Positions 1 through 7,269 of a stretch of DNA of 64,000 nt are shown here, one piece after another. The DNA is from Sphingobacteriales bacterium. Its GTDB lineage: Bacteria; Bacteroidota; Bacteroidia; Chitinophagales; UBA2359. Within the stretch, counting starts at the first letter, position 1. Each line of letters opens with the position of its first letter. Where the stretch lies: the NCBI GenBank assembly GCA_016718845.1, contig JADKCK010000017.1, positions 76,776 through 140,775 of the forward strand. The letters are read 5' to 3'. Both the position numbers and the translations under genes were made by a program. The notes under the pieces are model-generated. The model ran no database searches, was not told the origin of the DNA, and saw only the letters and a list, made by a program, of their open reading frames with translations.

Positions 1-753
1 ATCTACTTGTGGGTGGCTAAAAAGCTCTTGGGTTTCGGTGGCGGTATGTGGGTCAAACACTACAATTGCCGATTTATCTCTGCCTATATTAGAAGCGCAG
101 TACAATTGTTTGTTATCGAAAGTAAAAAATAAAGGGGCAAGGCTTTCGCGGAAGGTAGTGGTAACGATGGGTTTAAAGTCGTCTTGTTCGGTATCGCGGT
201 ACAATAGGGTGCTATTTACGCCGTCGGTGGTAGTAGCTACGCGCACTTGTCCGTTGTGGTCGGTTGTCCAGTTGCCAATATTGCCGGGGTTTTGGGCAAC
301 TAGGGTTAGTTGTCCGGTAAATACTTGCAGTCGGTACACATCAAACAGTTGTGGGTTGCGTTGGTTTAGGGTAATAAGTATGTCGGTATCCGAGTCGGGT
401 AATTTATCGAGGATACTAGCTACTACATCGCCAAAGGGTGTAAGGTCTTTAACGGTTTGTGTGCTTAGGTCTACGGAGTAGATATGGAAGTTTTCGTTGC
501 CGCCCGAGTCTTTGCTGTACAAAATACAGTTTTCGTTTTTCCAGGTATACCCTGCAATATTGCGGTCGGTTTCGGTGGTTACGAGTGTTGCATTATCTTC
601 GCCAACTTTTTGCACATAAATGTTCATTCGGTTTTGGTGCGATGCCATATAAGATATGTATCCACCAAGTGGCGAGATTTGGAAGCTGGTTTTTTCGTCG
701 TTGCGAAAAAAATCCTCTAAAGGTATGGTGCGAACTTCTGACAAGGTAGTCAT
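1..753 (-). CDS. S9-family (prolyl oligopeptidase) peptidase, N-terminal part, runs off the window
   Basis: The minus strand is open from an ATG at 753 to the window edge and encodes about 251 residues, starting MTTLSEVRTIPLEDFFRNDE. It reads as the N-terminal beta-propeller of a dipeptidyl aminopeptidase/acylaminoacyl peptidase: ISPLGGYISYMA is the usual first blade, followed by TWKNENCILYSKDSGGNEN and YRDTEQDDF. These propellers gate access to a C-terminal alpha/beta-hydrolase Ser-Asp-His site, which lies outside the window, so activity cannot be judged. There is no signal peptide, which suggests a cytoplasmic peptidase. The gene points the same way as the Nudix gene and valS, but the 92-bp gap to the Nudix gene is AT-rich and shows no clear promoter. 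Family assignment is by pattern recognition of the propeller motifs. Confidence 0.72.
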   Translation of the reverse strand, partial: MTTLSEVRTIPLEDFFRNDEKTSFQISPLGGYISYMASHQNRMNIYVQKVGEDNATLVTTETDRNIAGYTWKNENCILYSKDSGGNENFHIYSVDLSTQTVKDLTPFGDVVASILDKLPDSDTDILITLNQRNPQLFDVYRLQVFTGQLTLVAQNPGNIGNWTTDHNGQVRVATTTDGVNSTLLYRDTEQDDFKPIVTTTFRESLAPLFFTFDNKQLYCASNIGRDKSAIVVFDPHTATETQELFSHPQVD

Positions 754-845
754 TGAATTGTAAATTGTAAATTATAAAAAGAGATTCGGGCTATTGGCTG
801 TTGGCTTTAGCCGTACAGCCTGTGACGTAGTTTTCATCCAACAAA

Positions 846-1496
846 TTAGCCAATACTGCTAAGTAGCACATCTTTTATCGAGCCATAGCTGTTATCTAAG
901 TAAAAATTGTCGGTTACTTTGGTTTGGTCTATCCAAGCAACTTCTGTTATGCCTTCTTCTAGTTGCGGTCTAAGGTCTTCGGGGGTGTGTTGTTGGCACA
1001 ACATTTTGTACCAGTGGGTTATTTTTAATATACGTTTGTTTTTTTCGTAGTAGGTGTGGTAGGTTACATTGGCATTGTTGTGGTCGAGGATAATGGGCGA
1101 TACAATGCTTAGGTTTCCTATACCTGTTTCTTCTTCTACTTCGCGCAGGGCGGTTTGTGTAAAGGTTTCGTTGGCTTCCATTTTGCCTTTGGGTAAGTCC
1201 CAGTGGTTGTTTCTGTTTATCAGTAATACTTGGTTGTTGTGGTTAAAAACAATGCCGCCTGCCGAATGCACAAGGTGGTAGTGCGAAAAGAAATCTTGTT
1301 GTACCGATTCTTGGTTGTTACCTATCACAAAAACTGTTTTTAGCTCGGTGCTGTTATTTTCGATGTAGCGAATAATATCGAAAAGGTCTTTGGCATGGTG
1401 ATACGACAACTGCGGGCATTGCCTAGTTTGTGGTGGTAAGTCGGTGGTGCTGGTGGTTAAAAAAACGGGGACATTGTTGATAAAGATTTTGCACAT
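846..1496 (-). CDS. Nudix hydrolase
   Basis: The product is 216 aa. A complete Nudix box runs from about residue 102 to 124: GKMEANE, seven residues, then REVEEETGI, which supplies the Mg-binding glutamates. It is preceded by NHWDLPKGK, typical of the family. Nudix enzymes cleave nucleoside diphosphates linked to another moiety. The substrate cannot be read from the sequence. The first 75 residues form an additional N-terminal region seen in some Bacteroidota Nudix proteins, here without a recognisable motif. A -7 box lies just upstream at 1519-1526 on the minus strand, so the gene probably has its own promoter rather than depending on valS, from which it is separated by a terminator. No signal peptide; cytoplasmic. 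Confidence 0.9.
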   Translation of the reverse strand: MCKIFINNVPVFLTTSTTDLPPQTRQCPQLSYHHAKDLFDIIRYIENNSTELKTVFVIGNNQESVQQDFFSHYHLVHSAGGIVFNHNNQVLLINRNNHWDLPKGKMEANETFTQTALREVEEETGIGNLSIVSPIILDHNNANVTYHTYYEKNKRILKITHWYKMLCQQHTPEDLRPQLEEGITEVAWIDQTKVTDNFYLDNSYGSIKDVLLSSIG

Positions 1497-1518
1497 AAAC
1501 TAGATCTATTTAGGGCAG

Positions 1519-1526
1519 CAAAGGTA
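1519..1526 (-). promoter_or_regulatory. -7 box upstream of the Nudix gene
   Basis: On the minus strand this reads TACCTTTG, matching the Bacteroidota sigma-A -7 consensus TAnnTTTG, 22 bp upstream of the Nudix start codon. No convincing -33 element is visible. Confidence 0.5.
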
Positions 1527-1592
1527 AGGCTTTTTTTTTGAATGGTGGTATGTTTGGGCGTAAATTTAGGTGTGTTTGGTTTGGGCAGCTAT

Positions 1593-1631
1593 AAAAACAC
1601 CCCTTTTACAAGTTTGTAAAAAGGGTGTTTG
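1593..1631 (-). terminator. Rho-independent terminator after valS
   Basis: Two 17-base arms (1594-1612 and 1615-1631 region, one G-T pair) form a hairpin with a very short loop. Read on the minus strand the stem is followed by TTTTTAT. It lies downstream of valS and upstream of the Nudix promoter. Confidence 0.7.
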
Positions 1632-1674
1632 GGCTCTTTTGTTGTTTTAAATTACAACAGATTTTTTTTGTTTT

Positions 1675-1720
1675 ACAACGGAGACACCGAGAACACGGAG
1701 TTTTTTTTCTCCGTGTTCTC
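1675..1720. repeat. Palindromic dispersed repeat, copy 1
   Basis: The 25-base sequence at 1675-1699 recurs with one substitution at 24588-24612. Here 1689-1700 is followed, after eight Ts, by its exact reverse complement at 1709-1720, giving a 12-bp stem. In the second copy only the left half is kept. Function unknown; it could act as a second terminator for valS. Confidence 0.6.
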
Positions 1721-1769
1721 TATGTTTCTTGTTGTTTTAAAATTACAATAAAGCCTGTAGCTGATAACC

Positions 1770-4433
1770 TTAATTTAGGTTTGCCAAACTTTCTTCGAGC
1801 AGTTTGATTTTAGTTTCGGCATCGGCTAATTTTTGGCGTTCTTTTTCGATGACGATAGCATTGGCATTGGCAACAAATTTTTCGTTGCTTAGTTTTTTGT
1901 TTACGCTGTCTTTAAAGCCAATTTGGTACGCCAAATCTTTTTGTAGGCGTTCTCGTTCGGCGTCAATGTCCATGGTATCGCCAAGGGCTACGTAAAAAGT
2001 ATCGGTGCCAACCATAAAAGGGGCGCTGTTTGGTATGTCGTCGGTGGCATATTCAAACGATGCTAAAAATCCTTTTTTAATCAACAAACTTTTGATGGGT
2101 TGGTAGGTGGCAGTGTTTGCTACTTTTGCGAACAAAGGCAGTGGGTCGCGGGGTTTAATGTTCTTTTTGGCACGCACTTCGCGCAGTTTGCTTAGTACAT
2201 CGCGTAAAGCTTCGCCGCAGTCAATAGCATTTGGGTCAATCTTACCAATTTTAGGGTAGGCGCTAACCATAATACAATCGTTGTCGGTGCGGTTTTGTAG
2301 CTGATGATATACCTCTTCGGTCAAAAATGGCATAAAAGGATGAGCCACTTTCATGATTTGCTCAAAAAAGAACAGTGTTTTTTCGTAGGTTGTGCGGTCT
2401 ATGGGTTGCTCGTAATCGGGTTTAATCATTTCTAGGTAGGTCGAGCAAAAATCGTCCCAGATAAAGCTATATACCGTAGTTAATGCCTCTGACAAGCGAT
2501 ATTGGCTGTATAGTTGTTCGGTATTTGCCAACATTTGGTTAAACTTACTCTCGAACCAAGCCATAACGGGCTGGTTATTGGGGTTATCTTCGTTGGTAAT
2601 ATCCCAACCTTTTATAAGGCGTAGGGCGTTCCATATTTTGTTGCTAAACTTGCTACCTTGTTCGCAAAGGCTTTCGTCGAACATTAAATCGTTGCCAGCC
2701 GGCGAAGAAAAGAGCATACCTGTACGCACACCATCGGCGCCATATTTGGCAATAAGGTCGAATGGGTCGGGCGAGTTGCCAAGCGATTTCGACATTTTTC
2801 GTCCTAGTTTATCTCTAACAAGACCCGTTAGGTATACATCTTTAAAGGGACGAGCATCCATGTATTCGTAGCCTGCAATAACCATACGAGCCACCCAGAA
2901 AAACAAAATTTCGGGAGCTGTTACCAATACTGCGGTAGGGTAATAATAGTTTAGTTCGGTGTTGTTGCTGCCCATTGTTTGGGTAGCCATGTCGTAGTTT
3001 TCAAAGCCATCGAAAACGGCAATGGGCCACAACCACGACGATGCCCAAGTGTCCAGCACGTCGGGGTCTTGTTTTAGGTCGGTGGCTGTTAGCGTGGGGT
3101 TATTGGTCGCTTTTTGGGCTAATTCGAGGGCTTCTTGGGGTGTTTCGGCTACTACAAAATCGGTATCTCCGGTGCCATAATAATAGGCGGGTATTTGGTG
3201 TCCCCACCACAATTGGCGCGAGAGGCACCAATCGCGCACGTTTTCCATCCAGTGGCGATAAGTGTTTTTGTACTTTTCGGGTATCAAACGCACATCATCG
3301 TTCATTACGTGTTCTAAGGCGGGTTCGCATAGTTTTTTCATCGCCAAAAACCATTGCAACGACAATTTAGGCTCGATGATAGAGCCTGTACGCTCCGAGC
3401 GTCCAACTTTGTTAATCAGTTCTTCGGTTTTTACTAAATGTGTGGCGGCTTTTAGTTCCTCAACAATTAGTTTGCGCACCTCAAAGCGGTCTTTGCCTAC
3501 ATATTGGGGCATTTGGCAAAGCTCGTTAAGGGTTCCGTTATCGTTTATAATATCGATAACGGGTAGGTTGTGGCGTTGTCCAATTTCGTAGTCGTTTATG
3601 TCGTGTGCGGGGGTTACTTTTAGGCAACCTGTACCAAACTCGCGCTCTACGTAGGTATCAAAGATAATAGGTATTGGGCGATTGATAAAAGGCACGAGGG
3701 CAAATTTACCTTCAAGGTGTTTAAACCGCTCATCGTCGGGGTGTACGGCAATGGCGGTATCGGCTAAAATAGTTTCGGGGCGCGTGGTGGCAATTGTTAC
3801 CCATTCGTCGTTGGTGCCTTGTATTTTATAACGCAGGTGGTAAAGGGTTGATTTTTCGCCATCTTCGTTATAAATTACCTCTTCGTTTGATACGGTTGTT
3901 TGTGCTTCACAATCCCAATTAACCATACGCAAACCTCTATAAACGTGTCCTTTGCGGTACATATCCACAAAAACGCGGATAACGGCTTTATAGTAAAGCG
4001 GGTCCATGGTAAAGCTGGTGCGTTCCCAGTCGCACGAGGCACCTAATTTTTTAAGTTGTTCGAAGATAATGCCACCATATTTTTCTTTCCATTCCCAGGT
4101 TTTGTCTAAAAATTGCTCGCGGGTAAGCGACGATTTCAGAATGCCTTGTTCGCGCAACATACGCACTACTTTGGCTTCGGTGGCTATTGATGCGTGGTCG
4201 GTACCTGGCACCCAAAGGGCATTAAAGCCTTGCATACGGGCGCGACGGACAAGTACATCTTGAATGGTATTGTTGAGCATGTGACCCATGTGCAACACAC
4301 CTGTTACATTGGGTGGCGGGATAACAATGGTGTAGGAGGGACGCTCGTCGGGGATGCTACGAAAAAAGCCTTTTTGCTGCCAATGGCTGTACCAATGCTT
4401 CTCTATTTCGTTAGGGTTGTATGTTTTTTGCAT
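1770..4433 (-). CDS. valS: Valyl-tRNA synthetase
   Basis: The product is 887 aa, the normal length for ValRS, and charges tRNA(Val) with valine in the cytoplasm. The class I HIGH motif appears as HMGH at residues 48-51 in PPPNVTGVLHMGH, and the KMSKS motif as GRKMSKSLGNSPDP near residue 545. WVPGTDHASIATE and the editing-domain signature TTRPETILADTAIAVHPDD are both present. The tRNA-binding arm at about 820-887 is the charged coiled coil typical of ValRS (DAERERLQKDL onward). The gene appears intact and single. It has a -7 box at 4454-4461 and a strong terminator after the stop codon, so it is probably monocistronic. Confidence 0.98.
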   Translation of the reverse strand: MQKTYNPNEIEKHWYSHWQQKGFFRSIPDERPSYTIVIPPPNVTGVLHMGHMLNNTIQDVLVRRARMQGFNALWVPGTDHASIATEAKVVRMLREQGILKSSLTREQFLDKTWEWKEKYGGIIFEQLKKLGASCDWERTSFTMDPLYYKAVIRVFVDMYRKGHVYRGLRMVNWDCEAQTTVSNEEVIYNEDGEKSTLYHLRYKIQGTNDEWVTIATTRPETILADTAIAVHPDDERFKHLEGKFALVPFINRPIPIIFDTYVEREFGTGCLKVTPAHDINDYEIGQRHNLPVIDIINDNGTLNELCQMPQYVGKDRFEVRKLIVEELKAATHLVKTEELINKVGRSERTGSIIEPKLSLQWFLAMKKLCEPALEHVMNDDVRLIPEKYKNTYRHWMENVRDWCLSRQLWWGHQIPAYYYGTGDTDFVVAETPQEALELAQKATNNPTLTATDLKQDPDVLDTWASSWLWPIAVFDGFENYDMATQTMGSNNTELNYYYPTAVLVTAPEILFFWVARMVIAGYEYMDARPFKDVYLTGLVRDKLGRKMSKSLGNSPDPFDLIAKYGADGVRTGMLFSSPAGNDLMFDESLCEQGSKFSNKIWNALRLIKGWDITNEDNPNNQPVMAWFESKFNQMLANTEQLYSQYRLSEALTTVYSFIWDDFCSTYLEMIKPDYEQPIDRTTYEKTLFFFEQIMKVAHPFMPFLTEEVYHQLQNRTDNDCIMVSAYPKIGKIDPNAIDCGEALRDVLSKLREVRAKKNIKPRDPLPLFAKVANTATYQPIKSLLIKKGFLASFEYATDDIPNSAPFMVGTDTFYVALGDTMDIDAERERLQKDLAYQIGFKDSVNKKLSNEKFVANANAIVIEKERQKLADAETKIKLLEESLANLN

Positions 4434-4453
4434 AATTTTGTGCTTTTGGGGTG

Positions 4454-4461
4454 CAAAGGTA
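4454..4461 (-). promoter_or_regulatory. -7 box of valS
   Basis: TACCTTTG on the minus strand, 20 bp before the valS start codon, followed by GC as is common at Bacteroidota transcription starts. It implies a very short leader. Confidence 0.5.
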
Positions 4462-4527
4462 CAATAAAAATGTGAAATTACTTATTGTAGAGGCAAGTTA
4501 GATGGGCGCAAATTGGTTTTTTTGTTG

Positions 4528-4535
4528 TAACTTTG
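4528..4535 (+). promoter_or_regulatory. -7 box upstream of the Uma2 cluster
   Basis: TAACTTTG, a perfect TAnnTTTG match, 48 bp upstream of the first Uma2 copy. The three downstream copies have only 23-24 bp spacers with no such box, so this is probably the promoter for the whole cluster. Confidence 0.5.
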
Positions 4536-4583
4536 TGCTTTGTTTAGCATCATTAGTAACAAATCAAGAAAAAACAAAATGCT

Positions 4584-5189
4584 ATGACACAAATTATCAC
4601 CGACATATCGCAACTTGACCCAAACGGAACCTACACCTATGCCGATTATCTAACCTGGAAATTTAGCGAAATGGTTGAGCTAATTAAAGGTAAGATGATG
4701 CGCATGTCTGCGCCCGTAACGCAGCATCAGCGTATTTCGCGGCAATTACAATTTGCAATTCATTCGCATTTACTTGGTAAACCTTGTGAGCTTTTTTCCG
4801 CTCCCTTTGATGTGCGCCTTAAAGACAGCAAAAAAACTGCCAAAGCCAATAAGGATATATTAACCACGGTACAACCCGACCTATGTGTAATTTGCGATGC
4901 CACCAAAATAGACCGCCGAGGCTGCATAGGCTCGCCCGATTTGGTGGTAGAGATTTTGTCGGAGGGCAATAGCAAAAAAGAGATGCGCATTAAATACGAT
5001 TTGTACGAAGAAAACGAAATTTTAGAATACTGGATAGTAGACCCCGAACACGAAACGCTATTTCAGTTTGTGTTGGACGAAACAACTAAAAAGTATCAAA
5101 GTGTTAAAATTTATGTAAACGATGATGCGTTTTCATCGTCGGTTTTTGCAGATATGGAGATTGATTTAACCAAGATTTTTACACAATAA
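4584..5189 (+). CDS. Uma2/DUF820 family putative nuclease, copy 1
   Basis: The product is 201 aa, the usual length for the Uma2 (DUF820) family, which has a PD-(D/E)xK restriction-endonuclease fold; its cellular role is largely unknown. The expected acidic and basic residues are visible: PD at 98-99 (VQPDLCVICD), E123 in SPDLVVEILSEG, K137 in RIKYDLYEENE, and the family tail EYWIVDPE. It is the first of four tandem paralogues, separated from the next by 23 bp. Copies are nearly identical except for residues 45-72, which here read VTQHQRISRQLQFAIHSHLL onward. Cytoplasmic; no signal peptide. Catalytic activity is inferred from family residues only. Confidence 0.88.
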   Translation: MTQIITDISQLDPNGTYTYADYLTWKFSEMVELIKGKMMRMSAPVTQHQRISRQLQFAIHSHLLGKPCELFSAPFDVRLKDSKKTAKANKDILTTVQPDLCVICDATKIDRRGCIGSPDLVVEILSEGNSKKEMRIKYDLYEENEILEYWIVDPEHETLFQFVLDETTKKYQSVKIYVNDDAFSSSVFADMEIDLTKIFTQ

Positions 5190-5212
5190 TTTATCCACCA
5201 AAACCATTATTT

Positions 5213-5818
5213 ATGACACAAATTATCACCGACATATCGCAACTCGACCCAAACGGAACCTACACCTACGCCGATTACCTAACCTGGAAGTTTAGCGAAA
5301 TGGTTGAGCTAATTAAAGGTAAGATGATGCGCATGTCTGCGCCTGTAACGCAACATCAGCGTATTTCGGGCAATTTATATTGGGAAACACGAAAATATTT
5401 TGAAGGTAAACCTTGTGAGCTTTTTTCTGCCCCCTTTGATGTGCGCCTAAAAGACAGTAAAAAAGCTGCCAAAGCCAACAAAGACATATTAACCACAGTA
5501 CAACCCGACTTATGCGTAATTTGCGATGCCACCAAAATAGACCGCCGAGGCTGCATAGGTTCGCCCGATTTGGTGGTAGAGATTTTGTCGGAGGGCAATA
5601 GCAAAAAAGAAATGCGCATTAAGTACGATTTGTACGAAGAAAACGAAATTTTAGAATACTGGATAGTAGACCCCGAACACGAAACTTTACATCAGTTTGT
5701 GTTGGACGAAACAACTAAAAAGTACCAAGGCGCTAAAATTTATGTGAATGATGATACGTTTTCATCGTCGGTTTTTGCAGATATGGAGATTGATTTAACC
5801 AAGATTTTTACACAATAA
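5213..5818 (+). CDS. Uma2/DUF820 family putative nuclease, copy 2
   Basis: The product is 201 aa, almost identical to copy 1 outside residues 53-65, where it reads GNLYWETRKYFEG instead of RQLQFAIHSHLLG. All putative catalytic residues (D99, E123, K137) are kept. The spacer before its ATG is the same AT-rich 23-24 bp sequence that precedes copies 3 and 4, including TTTATCCACC, so the duplicated unit includes both gene and spacer. Translation is probably coupled to transcription from the promoter ahead of copy 1. Recent tandem duplication is the simplest explanation. An alternative is that the copies are kept as a diversified set (see findings). Confidence 0.88.
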   Translation: MTQIITDISQLDPNGTYTYADYLTWKFSEMVELIKGKMMRMSAPVTQHQRISGNLYWETRKYFEGKPCELFSAPFDVRLKDSKKAAKANKDILTTVQPDLCVICDATKIDRRGCIGSPDLVVEILSEGNSKKEMRIKYDLYEENEILEYWIVDPEHETLHQFVLDETTKKYQGAKIYVNDDTFSSSVFADMEIDLTKIFTQ

Positions 5819-5842
5819 TTTATCCACCCAAAATCATTATTT

Positions 5843-6447
5843 ATGACACAAATTATCACCGACATATCGCAACTTGACCCAAACGGAACCTACACCTACG
5901 CCGATTACCTAAACTGGAAGTTTAGCGAAATGGTTGAGCTAATTAAAGGTAAGATGATGCGCATGTCTGCGCCTAATTTACACCATCAACGAATTTCACG
6001 GCGTATTACTTCTGTATTAGACAGGTATTTTGAAAACAAAGCCTGCGAGTATTTTGTTGCCCCCTTTGATGTGCGCCTCAAAGACAGCAAAAAAACAGCC
6101 AAAGCCAACAAGGACATACTAACCACAATACAGCCAGATTTATGTATTATTTGTGACTCCAAAAAGTTACATGAAAAGGCTGCTTAGGTTCACCTGATTT
6201 GATAATAGAAATCTTATCTAGGGGCAACAGCAAAAAAGAGATGCGCATTAAGTACGATTTGTACGAAGAAAACGAAGTGCGCGAATATTGGATAGTTGCT
6301 CCTGAACATGAAACCATGTTTCAGTTTGTGTTGGACGAAACGACTAAAAAGTATCAAGGAGCTAAAATTTATGTAAGCGATGAAACTTTTTCATCGTCAG
6401 TTTTTCCAGATATGGAGATTGATTTAACCAAGATTTTTACACAATAA
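5843..6447 (+). pseudogene. Uma2/DUF820 family, copy 3, frameshifted
   Basis: Two open segments, 5843-6187 and 6199-6447, together give one Uma2 protein. The break is at the A4 run at 6174-6177: adding one A restores K-G-C-L-G-S-P-D-L in line with the other copies. The first segment keeps the QPD motif and the second keeps IIEILSRG, RIKYDLYEENE and EYWIVAPE. This is the most diverged copy (residues 45-72 NLHHQRISRRITSVLDRYFE, and 105-115). D153 of the WIVDPE tail is replaced by A. It is either a decayed copy or a one-base sequence error in a homopolymer; the intact codon structure on both sides favours a very recent lesion or an error. Confidence 0.8.
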
Positions 6448-6470
6448 TTTATCCACCCAAACCATTATTT

Positions 6471-7100
6471 ATGACACAAATTATCACCGACATATCGCAA
6501 CTTGACCCAAACGGAACCTACACCTATGCCGATTACCTAACCTGGAAGTTTAGCGAAATGGTGGAGCTAATTAAAGGTAAGATGATGCGCATGTCTGCTC
6601 CAATTGAGTTACATCAGCGCATTTCGGGTAATTTATATTGGGAAATGCGAAAGTATTTTCAAGCAAAATCGTGCCGAATTTATTCCGCCCCCTTTGATGT
6701 GCGCCTCAAAGACAGCAAAAAAACAGCCAAAGCCAACAAAGACATATTAACCACGGTACAACCCGACCTATGCGTAATTTGCGATGCCACCAAAATAGAC
6801 CGCCGAGGCTGCATAGGTTCGCCCGATTTGGTGGTAGAGATTTTGTCGGAGGGCAATAGCAAAAAAGAGATGCGTATTAAGTACGATTTGTACGAAGAAA
6901 ACGAAATTTTAGAATACTGGATAGTAGACCCCGAACATGAAACGCTACATCAGTTTGTGTTGGACGAAACGACTAAAAAGTATCAAGGTGCTAAAATTTA
7001 TGTAAACGATGATGCGTTTTCATCGTCGGTTTTTGCAGATATGGAGATTGATTTAACCAAGATTTTTGTAACCTACGAAAACGACACACAAAACACCTGA
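6471..7100 (+). CDS. Uma2/DUF820 family putative nuclease, copy 4
   Basis: The product is 209 aa. It matches copies 1 and 2 almost exactly apart from residues 45-72 (IELHQRISGNLYWEMRKYFQ) and the C-terminus. Copies 1-3 end in IFTQ, while this one ends IFVTYENDTQNT, which looks like the ancestral end of the family. D99, E123 and K137 are present. It is the last gene of the tandem set; the next gene is 169 bp away and has its own -7 box at 7170-7177. The different tail fits a model in which copies 1-3 arose by unequal exchange upstream of a founding copy 4. Confidence 0.88.
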   Translation: MTQIITDISQLDPNGTYTYADYLTWKFSEMVELIKGKMMRMSAPIELHQRISGNLYWEMRKYFQAKSCRIYSAPFDVRLKDSKKTAKANKDILTTVQPDLCVICDATKIDRRGCIGSPDLVVEILSEGNSKKEMRIKYDLYEENEILEYWIVDPEHETLHQFVLDETTKKYQGAKIYVNDDAFSSSVFADMEIDLTKIFVTYENDTQNT

Positions 7101-7169
7101 TTATCTCCTCCGATTTTATAAATTGGTGGAGATTTTACACTTTAAACACAACAGTACGCAAAAAAAGGC

Positions 7170-7177
7170 TAACTTTG
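7170..7177 (+). promoter_or_regulatory. -7 box upstream of the 717-aa membrane protein
   Basis: TAACTTTG followed by GC, 92 bp before the ATG at 7270. Perfect TAnnTTTG match; no clear -33 box. Confidence 0.45.
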
Positions 7178-7269
7178 CGCGGATAAATTAGTTGATAACT
7201 GCTTGTTATCCTGCCACATTTAAGAACTAACATTTCTGCACATCATTTTTGTAATTAATACCTTAGTTT

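Noticed and set aside
6171..6199. Programmed ribosomal frameshift in Uma2 copy 3
   Set aside because: The A4 run lacks a slippery heptamer with a downstream structure, and the other three copies need no shift. A one-base lesion or error is simpler.
4760..6862. Antisense open frames recurring in each Uma2 copy
   Set aside because: They recur only because the sense genes are duplicated. They have no start signals or recognisable product.
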